A stretch of DNA of 64,000 nt from Sinotaia quadrata. Taxonomy: Eukaryota > Mollusca > Gastropoda > Architaenioglossa > Viviparidae. Location: the NCBI GenBank assembly GCA_028829895.1, contig CM054180.1, forward strand, positions 89,343,135-89,407,134. The letters are read 5' to 3'. The position numbers were made by a program, and so were the translations under genes. Under the pieces are notes generated by a model. The model was not told the DNA's origin, searched no databases, and saw nothing but the letters and a program-made list of their open reading frames with translations. Below, one piece after another: positions 48,040 to 60,136 of the stretch (within the stretch, counting starts at the first letter, position 1; each line of letters begins with the position of its first letter).

Positions 48040-50430
48040 GAAAGTGATGATGCATTGACTTAAATGCATCTTATCTCCTTGGATTCCCCATGGAACAAAG
48101 GGCCAACAACAGTTCTCCAGCGCACTCAAATCTGGGCTGCCTTTTTCAGTGTACCCCATGACCTCTCTAGGAAATGGAGATGAAGCCTGCAAGACACAAG
48201 ATCCCAACGAGGGGCAGATGTAGCCTCAGACCACCTCTTGGTGACTGGAACCATCAAAGTCAAGCTATGAGCTTTAAGAGACATAGCCATTCGACCTCAC
48301 ATCAAGTTTAACACCCAGTAGCTGAAGGAGAGAGAGACTACAGAGACACCTTTTCAAACTCCCTGAAGAACAGATTTGAAGCCTTGAACTTGGTGACCGA
48401 AGAAACACCCCTGTAAGAACACTGGAGTTACCTAAAAGACACATTGACAGACACATGCCAAGAAGTGCTGGGCAAAAGAGAATGGGCAACTAAGGAATGG
48501 CTCTCCAGGGACACATGGCAACTGATAAAGAACAGAAAAGAAATCAAGCAACAGATCAACAGCAACAAGAACAGAGGAAAAGAAAGTTCTTCGAGATAAA
48601 TTTACCCAAATGAAGAAGAAAATTAAGAATAGTGCCAGAAAGAACAAGAGGTTTCTTTTATGATGTGCTAGCAACAGAGGCAGAACAGGCAGCAGGAAAG
48701 AGGGACCTCGGCACTCTTTACAAGGTCACCAGGACTCTCAACTAAGAAGACAAACATGGACAAATCAGTTAAAGACAGAGAAGGAAACCCCATCAGTAAA
48801 AAGCAAGACCAGAGACAATGATGTGCTGAACACTTTAAAGAACTCCTAAATCGACCTCCACCATCAGTGAGACCAGACATCCCTCCTGCAGACTCTTCAC
48901 TCAAAGTCAACACCAACCCTCCTACAAAAGCAGAAATCCTAAAAGCCTTGAAGATCTTGAAAAATGGGAAAGCAGCCATCCCAGATGGAATCCCCCCAGA
49001 GGCTCTCAAGGGTAGACCTTTCAACCACAGTCAACATGTTGCTGCCTCTACTGCAGAAGATTTATATGGAAGGAAGAGTACCAGCAGACTGGAAAAAAGG
49101 ACACCTGGTAAAACTTCCCAAGAAAGGAGACCTAGGATCCTGCAAGAACTGGTGCGGCATCATGGTACTGTCAGTACCTAGCAAAGTACTGATCTGCATT
49201 ATCCTTGACCGGCTGAAAGATGCAGTGGAAGAAAAACTTAGACCAGAACAAGCCGGCTTCAGGAAAGACAAGTCATGTACAGATCAGATAGCAACACTTT
49301 GAATCATCATTGAACAATCCCTGGAGTGGCAGTCAACACTGTACCTTGACTTTTGTCAAGCGTTCGACAGTGTGGACAGAGAAACCATCTGGCAGCTCCT
49401 CCATCACATGGAATCCCTCAAAGTTTCATCACCCTGATCCAGCAACTTTATGAAGGCACCACATGCCAAATTATCCACAATGGCAAATTGACAAAGGACT
49501 TTGAGGTGAGAACAGGAGTCTGACAAGGATGCATGCTCTCTCTTCCTAGTGGTTGAATGGGTGATGCATCAGACAACTAAACAGGAAAAACCGGAATCCA
49601 GTGGTCCCTGACTCAGTTCCTTGAAGACTTGGACTTTGCAGATCACTTGTGCCTGATGTCCTAGAAATGCCAACATATGCAACAGAAACCGATAACCTGG
49701 CCCAAGAAGTATCCAAGACTGGACTGCAGATCAACCTAGAGAAGACTAAAACCATGATCCTGTTAAGAAAGCAGCAGAAGCCAATCACCCTTGGAGACAG
49801 CGAGCTGAAAGAAGTCACCTCTTTCACCTACCTGGGCAGGATTATATCAGCAACAGGAGGTTCTGATGAGAACATCAAAGCCAGAATCGGGAAAGCTAGA
49901 TATGCCTTTATTACCCTGAGACCAGTCTGGAGGTCAACATCCCTATCTGTCCACAACAAACTATAAAATTTCAACAGCAACGTTAAGTCTGTCCTCCTCT
50001 ATGGCTCAGATACCTGGAGAGTAATCAACACCCTAACCAACAAGCTCCAAGTATTCATCAACAGCTGCCTTCGCAACATACTGAAGATCAGGTGGACAAA
50101 CAAACTAAAGAACACCAATTTGTGGCAGTGGACAAATCAAGATCCCATCAATCAGCAGATTGCCAGGCATAAATGGTGATAGATAGGACACATCCTGCAG
50201 AAACCCCCACATCACCCAGCAGGTTTTGCAGTGGAAACCCTCAGGGAAAGAGACGGGTCAGTTGCCCTAAGACCACCTGGGGATGATCCTGCGAAGAGGA
50301 AATGAAGAGCTGCAACCTGTTGTGGGGTGAACTGAAAAAGGCTGCCTAGAATCAAGTGCAATGGAGAGCTATTGTTGAGACCCTTTGTTCCGCAGGAAAT
50401 CCAAGGAGATAAGTCAAATAAGTCAAGTCC
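48040..50430 (+). pseudogene. LINE (non-LTR retrotransposon), decayed but nearly full 3' part
   Basis: Pieces in order: endonuclease C-terminus with RGADVASDHLLVTGTIKVKL-like reading (about 48210-48270), YDVLATEAEQAAGKRDLGTL, then the pre-RT region APTKAEILKALKIL-type sequence with KNGKAAIPDGIPPEALKG. RT follows with VPADWKKGHLVKLPKKGDLG, CGIMVLSVPSKVL, LRPEQAGFRKDKSCTDQIAT and LYLDFCQAFDSVDRETIWQL (motif A). Weak motif C traces (DLDFADHLCL) are near 49630, then GLQINLEKTKTMI, LGRIISATGGSDENIKARIG and SVLLYGSDTWR, with a final IGHILQKP...W type tail. It ends with 'ataagtcaaataagtcaagtc', a short 3' tandem tail. Many frameshifts and stops; the FADD motif itself is damaged. This is the type often annotated as craniofacial-development-protein-2-like in invertebrates. 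Confidence 0.92.
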
Positions 50431-50436
50431 ATGATA

Positions 50437-50545
50437 GGTTGCAGCTCTTCATTTCCTCTTCACAGGATCATCTCCAGGTGGTCTTAGGGTGACAGATCCA
50501 TCTCTTTCCCTGGGGGTTCCACAGCAAAGCCTGCCAGATGGGGGG
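50437..50545 (-). repeat. Inverted copy of the LINE 3' region
   Basis: The reverse complement matches 50212-50319 ('gttgcagctcttcatttcctctt', 'gatcatcc.caggtggtcttagg', 'tctctttccctg'). It begins seven bases after the LINE tail, making a hairpin with a loop of about 115 bp. Confidence 0.85.
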
Positions 50546-52344
50546 TTTTTTGATGTCATATTTCCCTTGAATATTCTCCTTTTCCTTCTGTCTTTAAATT
50601 CATAATTACATACTGTATTTAAAATACATACAGTATGTATCAAAACATAAGAACATGTACAGTAATAAGTACCTGTCACAACAAAGAATCACAGGCTTGT
50701 TTTAACCTTGCTGATAAATTAACAGGCATTCTACAGAGTTGTGATCACTTGCCTGATTGTTCTGCTAAGGTAACACAATTCATGAATGATTGCCTTGATA
50801 TTGTGAAATTTATGATACAAAGATTCATGGTGGCAAGCAGATGAAGTTGCAGCAATATCAAGTGCTGATGAGGAGCAATTATAATAGGAAGAATAGTATT
50901 TTTTTAAATGTTTTTATGTTTTATTAAATGATTAATATTGATTCCAAACATTATTTTGATAAAACTTAGTCACTCTGCTGTAAATGAGTGATAAATGCAC
51001 TTTGTGAATTAAAATATATTTTCCTTTACGAACTTTGCCAAACACAAAGTTTCAGGTGTTTTTTTTTTGGAAATGCATAAGTTCAAAGCATCAAATGAGT
51101 AGCAGCAAAGTTGTGATGAGCAGCAGGTTTAAGATGAACATGTAAGGCTAAGCGATAACAAGGAGATATCTCAAATCTATTATGTTAATAATAAGGATTA
51201 GGATTAGAAAAAGGATTAGCTCTTTATCAATTTGAATCTGATGAAACAGAAAGTGAAAGTGATTCAGAAAGATGCATTAACTATATGGGTTGTAACAATT
51301 TCAATGGAAACATGATAGATTCATCTAGTCCAACAACAATCATGATTAAACTATAAACAATAAATCTCTGATTAAACTATAACATTTAATGCTTAGCAAA
51401 TAGATTTATTACTCAGAAAGTAGATCTAGGTAGTTTAGCATAATAACTGCTAACTTTCACTATATGAACTCAATTTTCTTTTAAGCAATGTTTGGAATTT
51501 CAAGTTATAAAAAGTACTGCAATTTAATTAAATGTATATATAAATTAAGGATTATACACAGAAATGTATCTTCTTTTCAATCATTTAGGGCAGAGGTGTA
51601 CAACAGTTGGCCCTCGCTAACCATTTTTATTTTGTGCAATTTCAATTTTTTTTCGTAGCCGTAAGACAAATTTTACAGCATTCAAAACTACCATAAAAAA
51701 TGTCAAGGTCAGAGACATCACATTTTTTACTCTTGAGCGAGTGTGCTACAACAGCTACACAAAGTCTTGAATTCAAAGATTGAACTGAAGAGCTTTTTAC
51801 AATTACTGTAGGTGACTGCTGGTAAGTTTTAAATAAAATTTAGTAATTTTATTTATCTGAAATGGTAACCCAATGCTGTGTGCATTAAAAAGTACTTGCA
51901 TGGGTGATAATACCAGTGGTTGTCTGATCGTAGCTATGATGTTGTTTATATTCAACAGAGCTTATCAATGTCTTAAACCTCCATTGGCCTCAGAGTTAAA
52001 ACCAATTTATCAGTTATTTTGTTGTATTTTGGACATTAATCATGCTCATGAGAAATAAACACTGAACAAAATCATTTAAAATTAAATACTCAACTGTATA
52101 ACCGAGAACAGTCATAAAATTAGTCAGCCCAACAGCAGATATACAGTGTAATTAGCCAATTACTACTACGAAGGGAAGTGCTAACAAGTAAAATAAATTT
52201 GGTCTGAATGCTTAAATTTAATTTCCGATTCAAAATGGCAAATTTGCTAATTATACTCTGGCACAGTGTCAACTAATTGCACTCTTTGAGCCCTTTTGCC
52301 TTTGTGATAATTCCAACTGTTTTAATATTTTTCATATTTTATAC
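50546..52344. other. unc-80 intron (exon 2 to 3), middle
   Basis: A 69-codon plus frame (50635-50844, with CHNKESQACFNLADKL) is not recognised. A CAGAGGTGTACAACAGTTGG at about 51593 could be the left end of the hAT element whose transposase starts at 52.3 kb. Otherwise nothing seen. Confidence 0.35.
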
Positions 52345-53690
52345 AGGAAAAAATTTGTATTGCTAAAAAATGGAAAACTGATGATGAGGGAAGAATATTC
52401 AACAATGACTGGAGCAACAAATATTTTGTGTTCATCACAACCAAGGTGCTGTATGTGTAATCTGCCAAACTTCAATAGCCGTAATGAAGGAATACAACAT
52501 TAAACGTCATTACACAATGAAACATTCAACAGTATATGATACATTGGTAGGTCAAGTTCAAGTGAACAAACTAGAACAGATGAAGTCAAGTATTTACTTC
52601 TTATAAGAAAAACTCTGAACTTGTAATGAAGTTTAGCTGCAAAATCTGTGAATCAATTGCTGAAAATGGGAAAACCTTCAGCGATGAAGAATTCATAAAA
52701 AGTTGCTTGGGCACATCTAATGATTTTGCATGTCCTGAAAGAAGCATTTATTGCAGCAAACCAGTCTGTCTTGTTTTACTGTGTCATGCAGGATAAATCC
52801 ACTTGCAGAAAATATTGAAGATACTTTAAAAGAGAGGATAAATAGATGTGCAGCATATAGTTTGGCTCTTGATGAAAGCACAGATATACGTGACACTGCA
52901 CAATTGGTTGTATTTGTACGAGGAATTACTGACAATTCTGAAATCACTGAAGAATTTTTGGACATGGCCAGTATGTCTTCAACAACCACTGGATAAGACA
53001 TTAGTGAATAAGTTTTGAAGTTGATGGAGAAGTTTCAACTTGCCCCTTCTAAACTGTGTGGCCTGACAACTGATGGAGCACCCTCCATGACAGGGTAGAA
53101 CCTATGGATTCACCAGGAAATTTTTGGATACCATCGGTTCACATGGGGTTGTGGTGAATCACTGCATTAAACACCAGGAAAGCTTATGCACAAAAGTACT
53201 TGGATTTACAGATGTTATAAAAGATGTTGTTCAATGTGTGAACTATATTCATGCTCAAGGACTGAATCATTGGCAATTTAAGGCCTTTTTAGAAGAACTT
53301 GACTCTGATTATCCTGATGTTGTGTACTTCTGAATTGGCTCAGTAGAACTGCAACTTTAAAAAGATTTTGGAATCTAAGGAAGGAGATTGAATCATTCAT
53401 GATAAATAAGCAACAAGATATTGAGCATATGACTGCAATGACTTGGTAACTTTCTATATGTAAGTGGAAAGCATCCACATTTGGAGCAACATGCCAGAAA
53501 AATTACATCATTTTTGGCAGCAGATATTTTTGTGAGGAGTTCTTCTCAAGAATAAAATTTACTAAAACAGATACCATAGTCAGCTCACAGATGAACATCT
53601 GACCAGTCAGCTTTGAGTTGCCACCACATCAGTCAGAGCAGACATAGATAAGTTGTGCGAAAACACAAATTACCAAGTTTCACATTAATA
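52345..53690 (+). pseudogene. hAT transposase relic (SCAND3/ZBED-type), broken
   Basis: Plus-strand pieces in order: KKWKTDDEGRIFNNDWSNKY (BED-finger region start), KHSTVYDTLVGQVQVNKLEQ, KNSELVMKFSCKICESIAEN, FSDEEFIKSCLGTS, INPLAENIEDTLKERINRCA, AYSLALDESTDIRDTAQLVV and FVRGITDNSEITEEFLDMAS. Then come KLMEKFQLAPSKLCGLTTDG, CIKHQESLCTKVLGFTDVIK, FKAFLEELDSDYPDVVYF and the C-terminal RVATTSVRADIDKLCE with a stop before 53690. Several stops and shifts, and the middle helical part is deleted. Third hAT lineage in the window. Confidence 0.9.
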
Positions 53691-54427
53691 AATGTAAACT
53701 TAATTTTATTTGTCTTTATTGTTTAAAAATTTATTCACAATGTATTCATAACTCAATACACTAGTTGTAATTAGATTCATATTTCTGATGGTGGCTGGCC
53801 CTAATTGTTGTTCCATTGTTTGAAAATGGCCCACCAATGAAAAATGTTGCAAATTATCGGTTTCAGTCCAAACATGCTATCAACAAATGCAAGTTATGCT
53901 TAAATTTATTGTTTTGTAATCTCTCAAAATAATGAAAATTCATTTGACTTTTGTCTCGCTTTAAAGTTCAGTAGAAATAATAAAATTAATATGCAAAATA
54001 GAGTTTATATATTAGTAAAATCTCCCTGTTTATGAGTGTAATAAGAAATATAGAAATAATCTATCCTACCAGAAAGTAACTAGTACTGACTTTTACTATA
54101 TTAAAGAAATCTTCCTTAAACTTTCCATTTTGTAGAGTAAATCATTTTAATTTCTTCCATACTTTCAAAGACATATAAGAAGTGGTTGGGTTTGGGTTCT
54201 GGTCAAAAATTTCATTGCACAGGCTCTTCTGCTGCTGTTTGTTTTTTCTTAAAAATCATGATGATTGGCAAATGTCACTGCTGTCCTGAATTGTTCAAAC
54301 TTTCTTGGCACAGTCTCAAATTGTTTTAATACTTTGTGTAAGTTTGATGCTTCATATATATATATAGAGGGGTTATGTTCGAAAATTAAATCATTCATTT
54401 CTGCTTCTTTAGTTGAGCATCATATAA
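53691..54427. other. unc-80 intron sequence
   Basis: AT-rich, nothing recognised. Confidence 0.4.
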
Positions 54428-54648
54428 AAGACATTTAGCTGACTTGGATTTAAGGGCCATTTTGTATAAATAAAAACATAAATAAATCTTCAATACAATT
54501 TACTAGAATTATATATACACTCAGAGTGGCAAAAAGACACTTTGCTGACTTGTTTTTAAGGGCCATTTTGTATTTAAAAAACCCACATATAAATCTTCAA
54601 TACAATTTACTAGAATTATATATACACTCAGAGTGGCAAAATGACATT
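54428..54648. repeat. Tandem duplication of about 109 bp
   Basis: 54428-54536 and 54537-54645 share 'aagggccattttgtat' and 'atcttcaatacaatttactagaattatatatacactcagagtggcaaaa'. Confidence 0.95.
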
Positions 54649-54750
54649 TACATAATAAATGAGACCGTCTAAAGAAAGAACCAAATTAATATCTTTCTTC
54701 TCATCACTCACAGTCAAGTTTTTCAGCTCCCTACTCAATCCAAATTCATA

Positions 54751-54863
54751 CACACAAGCACGCACGCACGCACACACACACACACACACACACACCCCAC
54801 ACGCACACCATATGCACACACGTGCACACACACACGCACACACACACACATACAAACACACAA

Positions 54864-54925
<62 letters not shown>
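54751..54925. repeat. (CA)n microsatellite, long
   Basis: About 175 bp of (CA)n with cg and ta interruptions; the longest pure run is near 54867-54922. Reading frames on both strands here are repeat artefacts. Confidence 0.98.
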
Positions 54926-54932
<7 letters not shown>

Positions 54933-55681
54933 GAAAGCACATATAGTTTAAGTTATGTAAGTTAAATACAACTAAGCTGTGACACCTATGCATTTATACT
55001 GTCAACAATCAATTTTTCAAGTAACTAGGTCCTGAGTGTAACTGCTTTTATTTAACTGTATTTACCTATTGCTGGAGGGGACAAACAACATAGATTCCAA
55101 TAAAATATACAGCAGCCCAAATGCATTAGGTATGAAAATTGTGGAAAATATCCACTTATACACCTCTCTTGGACATGTTCATTGAGTAATTAAACAAAAT
55201 ACAAGTGGCTGTTCATGATATTATTATCTAAATATTGCTATGATCAACTCAAAAATTATTCTTATCTATTAGAATATATCCCTTTTTAAAATAAAAAAAA
55301 ACCCTCATTATAATACCCTTTAGTAATTTTGTATACTATTTCTGTAATATTAATTAAAAACAGATTATCTCCCATGCTATGTAAAAAGTTCATAAAATGT
55401 AGTGCATACTAATATATGCACATTCTCCATGTAATTATCTTTAAGAATATATACTTTAATATAAGAATGACTATAATTATAAATTTCATAGGTGCGCACA
55501 GATATTGACCTGAATTTTGTCCCTTTTTTCAAATAATTATGTAAATGAAAGGGTTAAAAGTTAATAAATTGTAAAAAAAGACAAAAATATATGAAACTTG
55601 AGAAGAGAGACAATAATCAAGAAGGTACAAATGCAAAAGTAATCAACAAAAGAGATTAATGAGGGGCACAGCAGCACTCAC
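54926..55681. other. unc-80 intron, end next to exon 2
   Basis: AT-rich, nothing recognised. Confidence 0.6.
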
Positions 55682-55909
55682 CATCAGTACTACTTCTATG
55701 GGCCATTTTCTTGCCCAGTGTCTTAATGCCATCCTCAATGCGTTTGCGAGCAGAGAGAAAGCTCAGAGTTGCATGGCTTGCTGTGCGGAAGGACATGCGG
55801 CCACGTGACCGGTGCACTTGTAAGTCACTCTTACTTTCACGTCGATCTAAAGAAGTTACATCAGCTCCTTGATCTTCTTCCTGATCTGACTTGGTTTGAC
55901 GTCGCCGTC
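55682..55909 (-). CDS. unc80: unc-80 exon 2 of window: basic, Ser-rich segment
   Basis: 228 nt, entered in phase 1 and left in phase 1. The acceptor is ttttgtag and the donor is g|gtgagt. It encodes GRRRQTKSDQEEDQGADV, then DRRESKSD, RGRMSFRTASHATLSFLSAR and KRIEDGIKTLGKKMAHRSSTD. It is Arg/Lys- and Ser-rich with RRES and RMSFRTAS motifs, as in the basic linker of UNC80 that follows the SAASD region. Its codons join cleanly with exon 1 (g|ga = Gly) and exon 3 (g|ac = Asp). The 9.8-kb intron that follows contains a LINE, a hAT relic and a (CA)n tract. Confidence 0.87.
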
Positions 55910-56542
55910 CTACAAAAGAGGAATCTATGTTATATTCAAATTACCATATACAAAAGAACATATAATTTATTTTACTTTATTCCACTAAACAGAATTTGCC
56001 AGGATCCTAAGAGATTATAACATCTCTAGCACTCACAATTTATAAATTACATAACCTGAGAAATTAATTATGTAGATAACAATTTAGTTTATTTTAAAAT
56101 GTCTTCTTTTTTTATTAAAAAAAAAATAACTTTTGGTATATTAGTTTAAGATATAAAATCATAGAATATTTTTCAATTTAATCTTTTTCAACTGGATACA
56201 ACATATTTATGGGTTGGCAATAAATAATAACGTATGTAAAGATATAAAGATATGTAAACATAAGACTGATAAACAATAAGTGAAAGTAAAAGTTAAAATA
56301 AAAGTTAAAGTTTTATTTAAGAATTAAGAATTTTTATCAAAATTTGAAGCATCTGTAAATCAAAAGATAATTAATTTCTTTTTTTTTTTTTAGAGATAAA
56401 AGACTTATAATTTATTTAAATAATTAAACAAAAGAAAGCAAAAAATAAGCAGCTGCCATTTGGGTGAAATAACCTGTAGTCACAGAAAAAAAAAATCAAT
56501 AAAATTCAATAAAATAGCATTGTAATGTTGAGTCAACTAGAA
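55910..56542. other. unc-80 intron (exon 1 to 2), proximal part
   Basis: AT-rich, nothing recognised before the MITE. Confidence 0.6.
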
Positions 56543-56687
56543 CAGTGGTTCCAACTTTAAGACCACTTTTCCACCTACATGAATTGCAGACCATCAGCTG
56601 TACATACTGGATAAGGCAGCTGAGGATCACCATGGTACAGCACCATGAACCACAAGAAGTCTGCAGATCACAGGTTGGAAACCAATG
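56543..56687. mobile_element. Short hAT MITE with 8-bp TSD
   Basis: The left end is CAGTGGTTCCAACTTTAAGA; the right end read in reverse is CATTGGTTTCCAACCTGTG. Target duplication aactagaa / aactagac, seven of eight identical. 145 bp, no coding capacity. Related in its ends to the MITE at 41895. Confidence 0.9.
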
Positions 56688-57135
56688 AACTAGACTGTCC
56701 ACTATTTTGGATGCTAAAATATTTTTATTTAAAACAGAACTTGTTAAAAAAAAAATAACCTTTAAATATGATCTGAATATGCAGGTACAAAGGGTTACTG
56801 ACAGAGAATTAACTTCTATCACTATATGCAGTTACCAACTACAAATATTTAGGTAATTATTTTTAAAAAATAATATTAAATCAAACAGATCATCAAAAAT
56901 ATGAAGTGAAGAAATTAGATAATCAAGTTATTTTCATAGAAGATGAGTGTTAAACAGCCTTATAAACAGCCATAACATTAATTAGTGGATGCTTATGTGC
57001 TAATTCAATTAAAAGACAATGTAAAATTTGTACAACCCAAAAATCAACTTTATTTGAATATAGCAATTACAGAAAGAAAAAATCTGTTTGGATTCAAATG
57101 ATAATTTTTAACCAATATATGCATATTTAATTAAG

Positions 57136-57303
57136 CAAAATGAGGCATGAAAGGCCAGTTTACATGGTTTGATTAACAAAATGAGGCATGTAAGGACCAG
57201 TTTACATGGCTTTGATTAACAAAATGAGGCATGTAAGGACCAGTTTACATGGCTTTGATTAACAAAATGAGGCATGTAAGACCAGTTTACATGATTAACA
57301 AAA
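57136..57303 (+). repeat. 47-bp tandem repeat, four units
   Basis: The unit is 'aaaatgaggcatgtaaggaccagtttacatggctttgattaac'. The central two are identical; the outer ones have small deletions. Confidence 0.97.
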
Positions 57304-58319
57304 GTAAGTGGAAAGAAACAAGTGTATGTCTCTCATGCAAATAATTGTCAGTGAAAAATATTGTAAAACTTGCTTAGAAGAGAAAACTGTAAGAGAGGAC
57401 AAGAAAAGCACAAAATAAGTTATTATAACTTTCCAGTGGACAAATAAAATGCAGGGAAAATAAGATGAGTGAGAATAAATATGGCAAACCATGGTTTCAA
57501 GGATTTCCTATAATTAATTTATCTTTGGGTCAAAGGGAGCAAGATGCTGATCTCTTTAATTTAAAATATCACTATGTACATTCATTCACCTAGCCTCAAT
57601 ACCCAAACTGCATAGGCATTTATGTAACTTGCTTAAGCTACTGTAGAACAAGTTATAATAATTAGCTTAATACTTAGCTGACTGATTGTGTGACTAACTG
57701 GAACAGTATGCACACATATACACTCGCATTCCAAAATATGCCAGATGTTATCTACCAATATGGTACTGAAATTTGCAAAAATATCTCCATCATTGAACCA
57801 GTTGCAATATTCAAATTCATGCAATATTAACTAGAATAATGCATGACTTGTTCCAAGATGTCACTTCAAATTATGCTCCATGTACATCTACATTTGAAAT
57901 AAATACAAAAGTGATTTTTCTAAATAAAAGATGTTTAAATAATTTCATATGCTGAAACCCACTTTTACTATAATTGAAGTGATTACTAAAATTGAGAGCA
58001 ATCAAAAATAACAGAAACATTCTGAATATGTCCTTATTTTAGATAATGTTTATACATTAATAAATATAATTAATGACTTATGGTGTTATTGATATTGAAG
58101 CAATCAGAATTATATACACATGTATTTTCATATTGTTTACAGTATGTAATGACTGATAACACTTTGTGCCAAAATAATTTATTTTTAATTATAAATTATA
58201 TCAAATGCATGACACTGTCATTGACAAATTTTTTTTAAATAGTCTCATTGGTGAAGTAAATCCATTCCCTTTTTTTTTTTTATCATCTGTGTAGTTGGAA
58301 ATATCTCATCTTGATCAAT
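57304..58319. other. unc-80 intron sequence
   Basis: AT-rich, nothing recognised. Confidence 0.4.
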
Positions 58320-59090
58320 CCATCAAATTAAATGGCTGAACATAACTCAAAGAAATATAAGCCTGAAGACAAAGCCCAAAGTCATGGCAAGTTTCAAGAT
58401 GGGAGATTAGATTAAAATGCTCCTGAAATTACTGATACATCTAAGTTAAGATCTTTTAGTGGCATATAATGATTTAAGGAGCCTTTCAAGACAAAAATGC
58501 ATGAAAAAAACTATGAGCTGAAGAAGAGAGGTTCCATTAAGACTTTTGCTCAGCCCCAAAAGTTACAAGGGCTAGAGTTATACTTACAAATTTTATGGCC
58601 CATCATAACTTAGCTGCTTCTGTAGCTGATCACTTTTCAGACAGCAGCTGACATGTTCTCAGACAGTGCTACTGCCAAACATTTGATTTCCAAGTGAACT
58701 AAAATGACAGTTATTATTATAAACTGCTTGGCTCCATCTGCAATGGAAACTGCAATCAAAACTATGCAGGGCAGCTTTCTCATTATTGACTGATGAGTCA
58801 ACAAAAAAAAAAATATAAGCAGTTGGCTATTATGATGCAGGTGTTCAAAGTCAGGTTGATAAAACAATATCTGGTAAAGATCAATTTTATGCCAACATAG
58901 TGGATAAAAAGTTCTGTAGACCAGTAGAGATCAGTCTCTGGTAACTGAGAGAGACCATCAAAATATTGCCTGAAATATATGCTTTCATCTCTGCAACTGT
59001 TGTCAGCTCAATGATGGCACATGTATGTGCATCTTGTCAAAATACAGCATATCTGTTGATGTTACAGATGAAGTCTATAACACTTTAAAA
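58320..59090 (+). pseudogene. hAT-like transposase relic, fourth lineage
   Basis: Starts MAEHNSKKYKPEDKAQSHGK. Later pieces read AADMFSDSATAKHLISK, TKMTVIINCLAPSAMETAI and KTMQGSFSLLTDEST, then YDAGVQ and KDQFYANIVDKKF. The order 'ADHFS... MFSDSxxAK ... TKxxxVI...LAP ... SLLTDEST' resembles the region before the first catalytic Asp in a hAT group found in ZNF862-like proteins. Many stops. The exact group is uncertain. Confidence 0.5.
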
Positions 59091-59149
59091 AAAAAAATAA
59101 CAAAGAAAAATAATCCAATGCTGTTGCAGTCTTAACATCAAATCCATCC

Positions 59150-59550
59150 AAATTAAAATCGCTGACAATAAATGGTGTATGATGTGCAATCCATTAACTG
59201 TCAATTTGAATCAGCGAGTCTGGATCTACTTCCATGTCAGATTCTAAGTGGCTACTTTCGCTGTCCCGATTAAAACAATATCACTTTCATTCCCACTATC
59301 ACCTGTGATCTGCCTTCATTTGAAACCCATAAAAGTATCCTTCTTCACTGGATTGAAGAAAAGTTGATAGAACTGAACAGTTAACATCGGATGACTCTGA
59401 ACTGCAAAGAAATGTCTGCCATTTTCTGATAGTACTTGGCACAAATGAGGCCAGCATGGGTAAAATCATATTACTTTATTATTTATTTTTAATAAGCAAT
59501 GCATGAAGACATCATAAACTGATTTGAATAAGATAGAAGTTATGATTTGC
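59150..59550 (-). repeat. Dispersed repeat with residual reading frame, copy 2
   Basis: Related to 45010-45385. Shared blocks include 'actgacaataaatg.tgtatgatg', 'tccttcttcactggattgaagaaa' and 'taataagcaatgc'. The reading frame is shifted once relative to the other copy. Confidence 0.6.
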
Positions 59551-59988
59551 TTCAAAAACAAAATCAATTTTGTATTATGTAAAAAGAAAATCTCTTCTGA
59601 AAACAGATTTACTTATATAATTGAAAAGTACCATAGAAATTTGCATAATAGAGAAACCACTGCACTCTGGCAAGAAAACTTAGAACCACTAATATTACTG
59701 TCTTCTAATGCTTTACTAACCAATCGTTTAACAAATGCTAATTTTGCATTACTGTGCATAAATATGGAATCATGTTTCTCAATTTTTCTTAACAATTAAA
59801 TGTTATGATTATATATTGGCAAAAAATCAAGTCATAGTATTCTTGGAAAGTCATAACAATCATTGGATTTTTTTGTTTGTAGCTGCTGTTTTTGAGTGTA
59901 TATGGCTTGAAATACTATTGAGTCCTTATATTAATTTTACAGTAATAAAATAGCAACAAAATGTTTTAGGAACAAAACTTACACATAC

Positions 59989-60136
59989 CAATATTGAATT
60001 TGCTAAAGCGCCTGCGAGGTGTATTTGTGCCTGATGGAGGATCATCTTCAGCAGCAGATATACTAGTTCGAGGACTGAGCTTGCCATGACTCCCAGTCCC
60101 ACTATCATCCAGGATCTCTGAATCACTGGCAGCATA
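59989..60136 (-). CDS. unc80: unc-80 exon 1 of window: Ser/Asp-rich linker
   Basis: 148 nt, phase 0 in, phase 1 out. The acceptor is ...gatgttccag and the donor is g|gtatgt. It encodes YAASDSEILDDSGTGS, a Ser/Pro stretch and then TNTPRRRFSKFNI. The vertebrate protein has a comparable SAASDxSxxS stretch before a basic RRRS-like segment, upstream of the conserved helical region. RRRFS is a basophilic-kinase type motif, so this is probably a disordered regulatory linker (inference). The exon carries the least conserved sequence of the set; it is supported mainly by phase and by the join to exon 2. The next exon upstream was not found before base 64000. Confidence 0.82.

Larger units (their letters stand above)
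11841..60136 (-). other. unc80: unc-80 gene, internal part (13 exons)
   Basis: Host gene on the minus strand. UNC80 is a very large, mostly helical-repeat cytoplasmic protein that binds UNC79 and the NALCN channel and is needed for the neuronal sodium-leak current; this is known from the family. The thirteen exons are in the order expected for UNC80, each with AG acceptor and GT donor, and phases agree at every junction (0,1,1,0,0,1,1,1,1,0,0,0,1 at exon starts). They sum to 2267 nt, about 755 residues, without a stop. That is roughly a quarter of the vertebrate protein (over 3000 residues). Neither start nor stop codon lies in the window. Introns reach about 10 kb and hold nearly all the repeats listed here. 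Confidence 0.93.

Noticed and set aside
50635..50844. 69-codon plus frame as a host gene
   Set aside because: Antisense to unc-80, unrecognised, and next to LINE debris; left only as unassigned.
54628..54993. Long Cys/Val and His/Thr reading frames on both strands
   Set aside because: They are translations of the (CA)n microsatellite in different frames.
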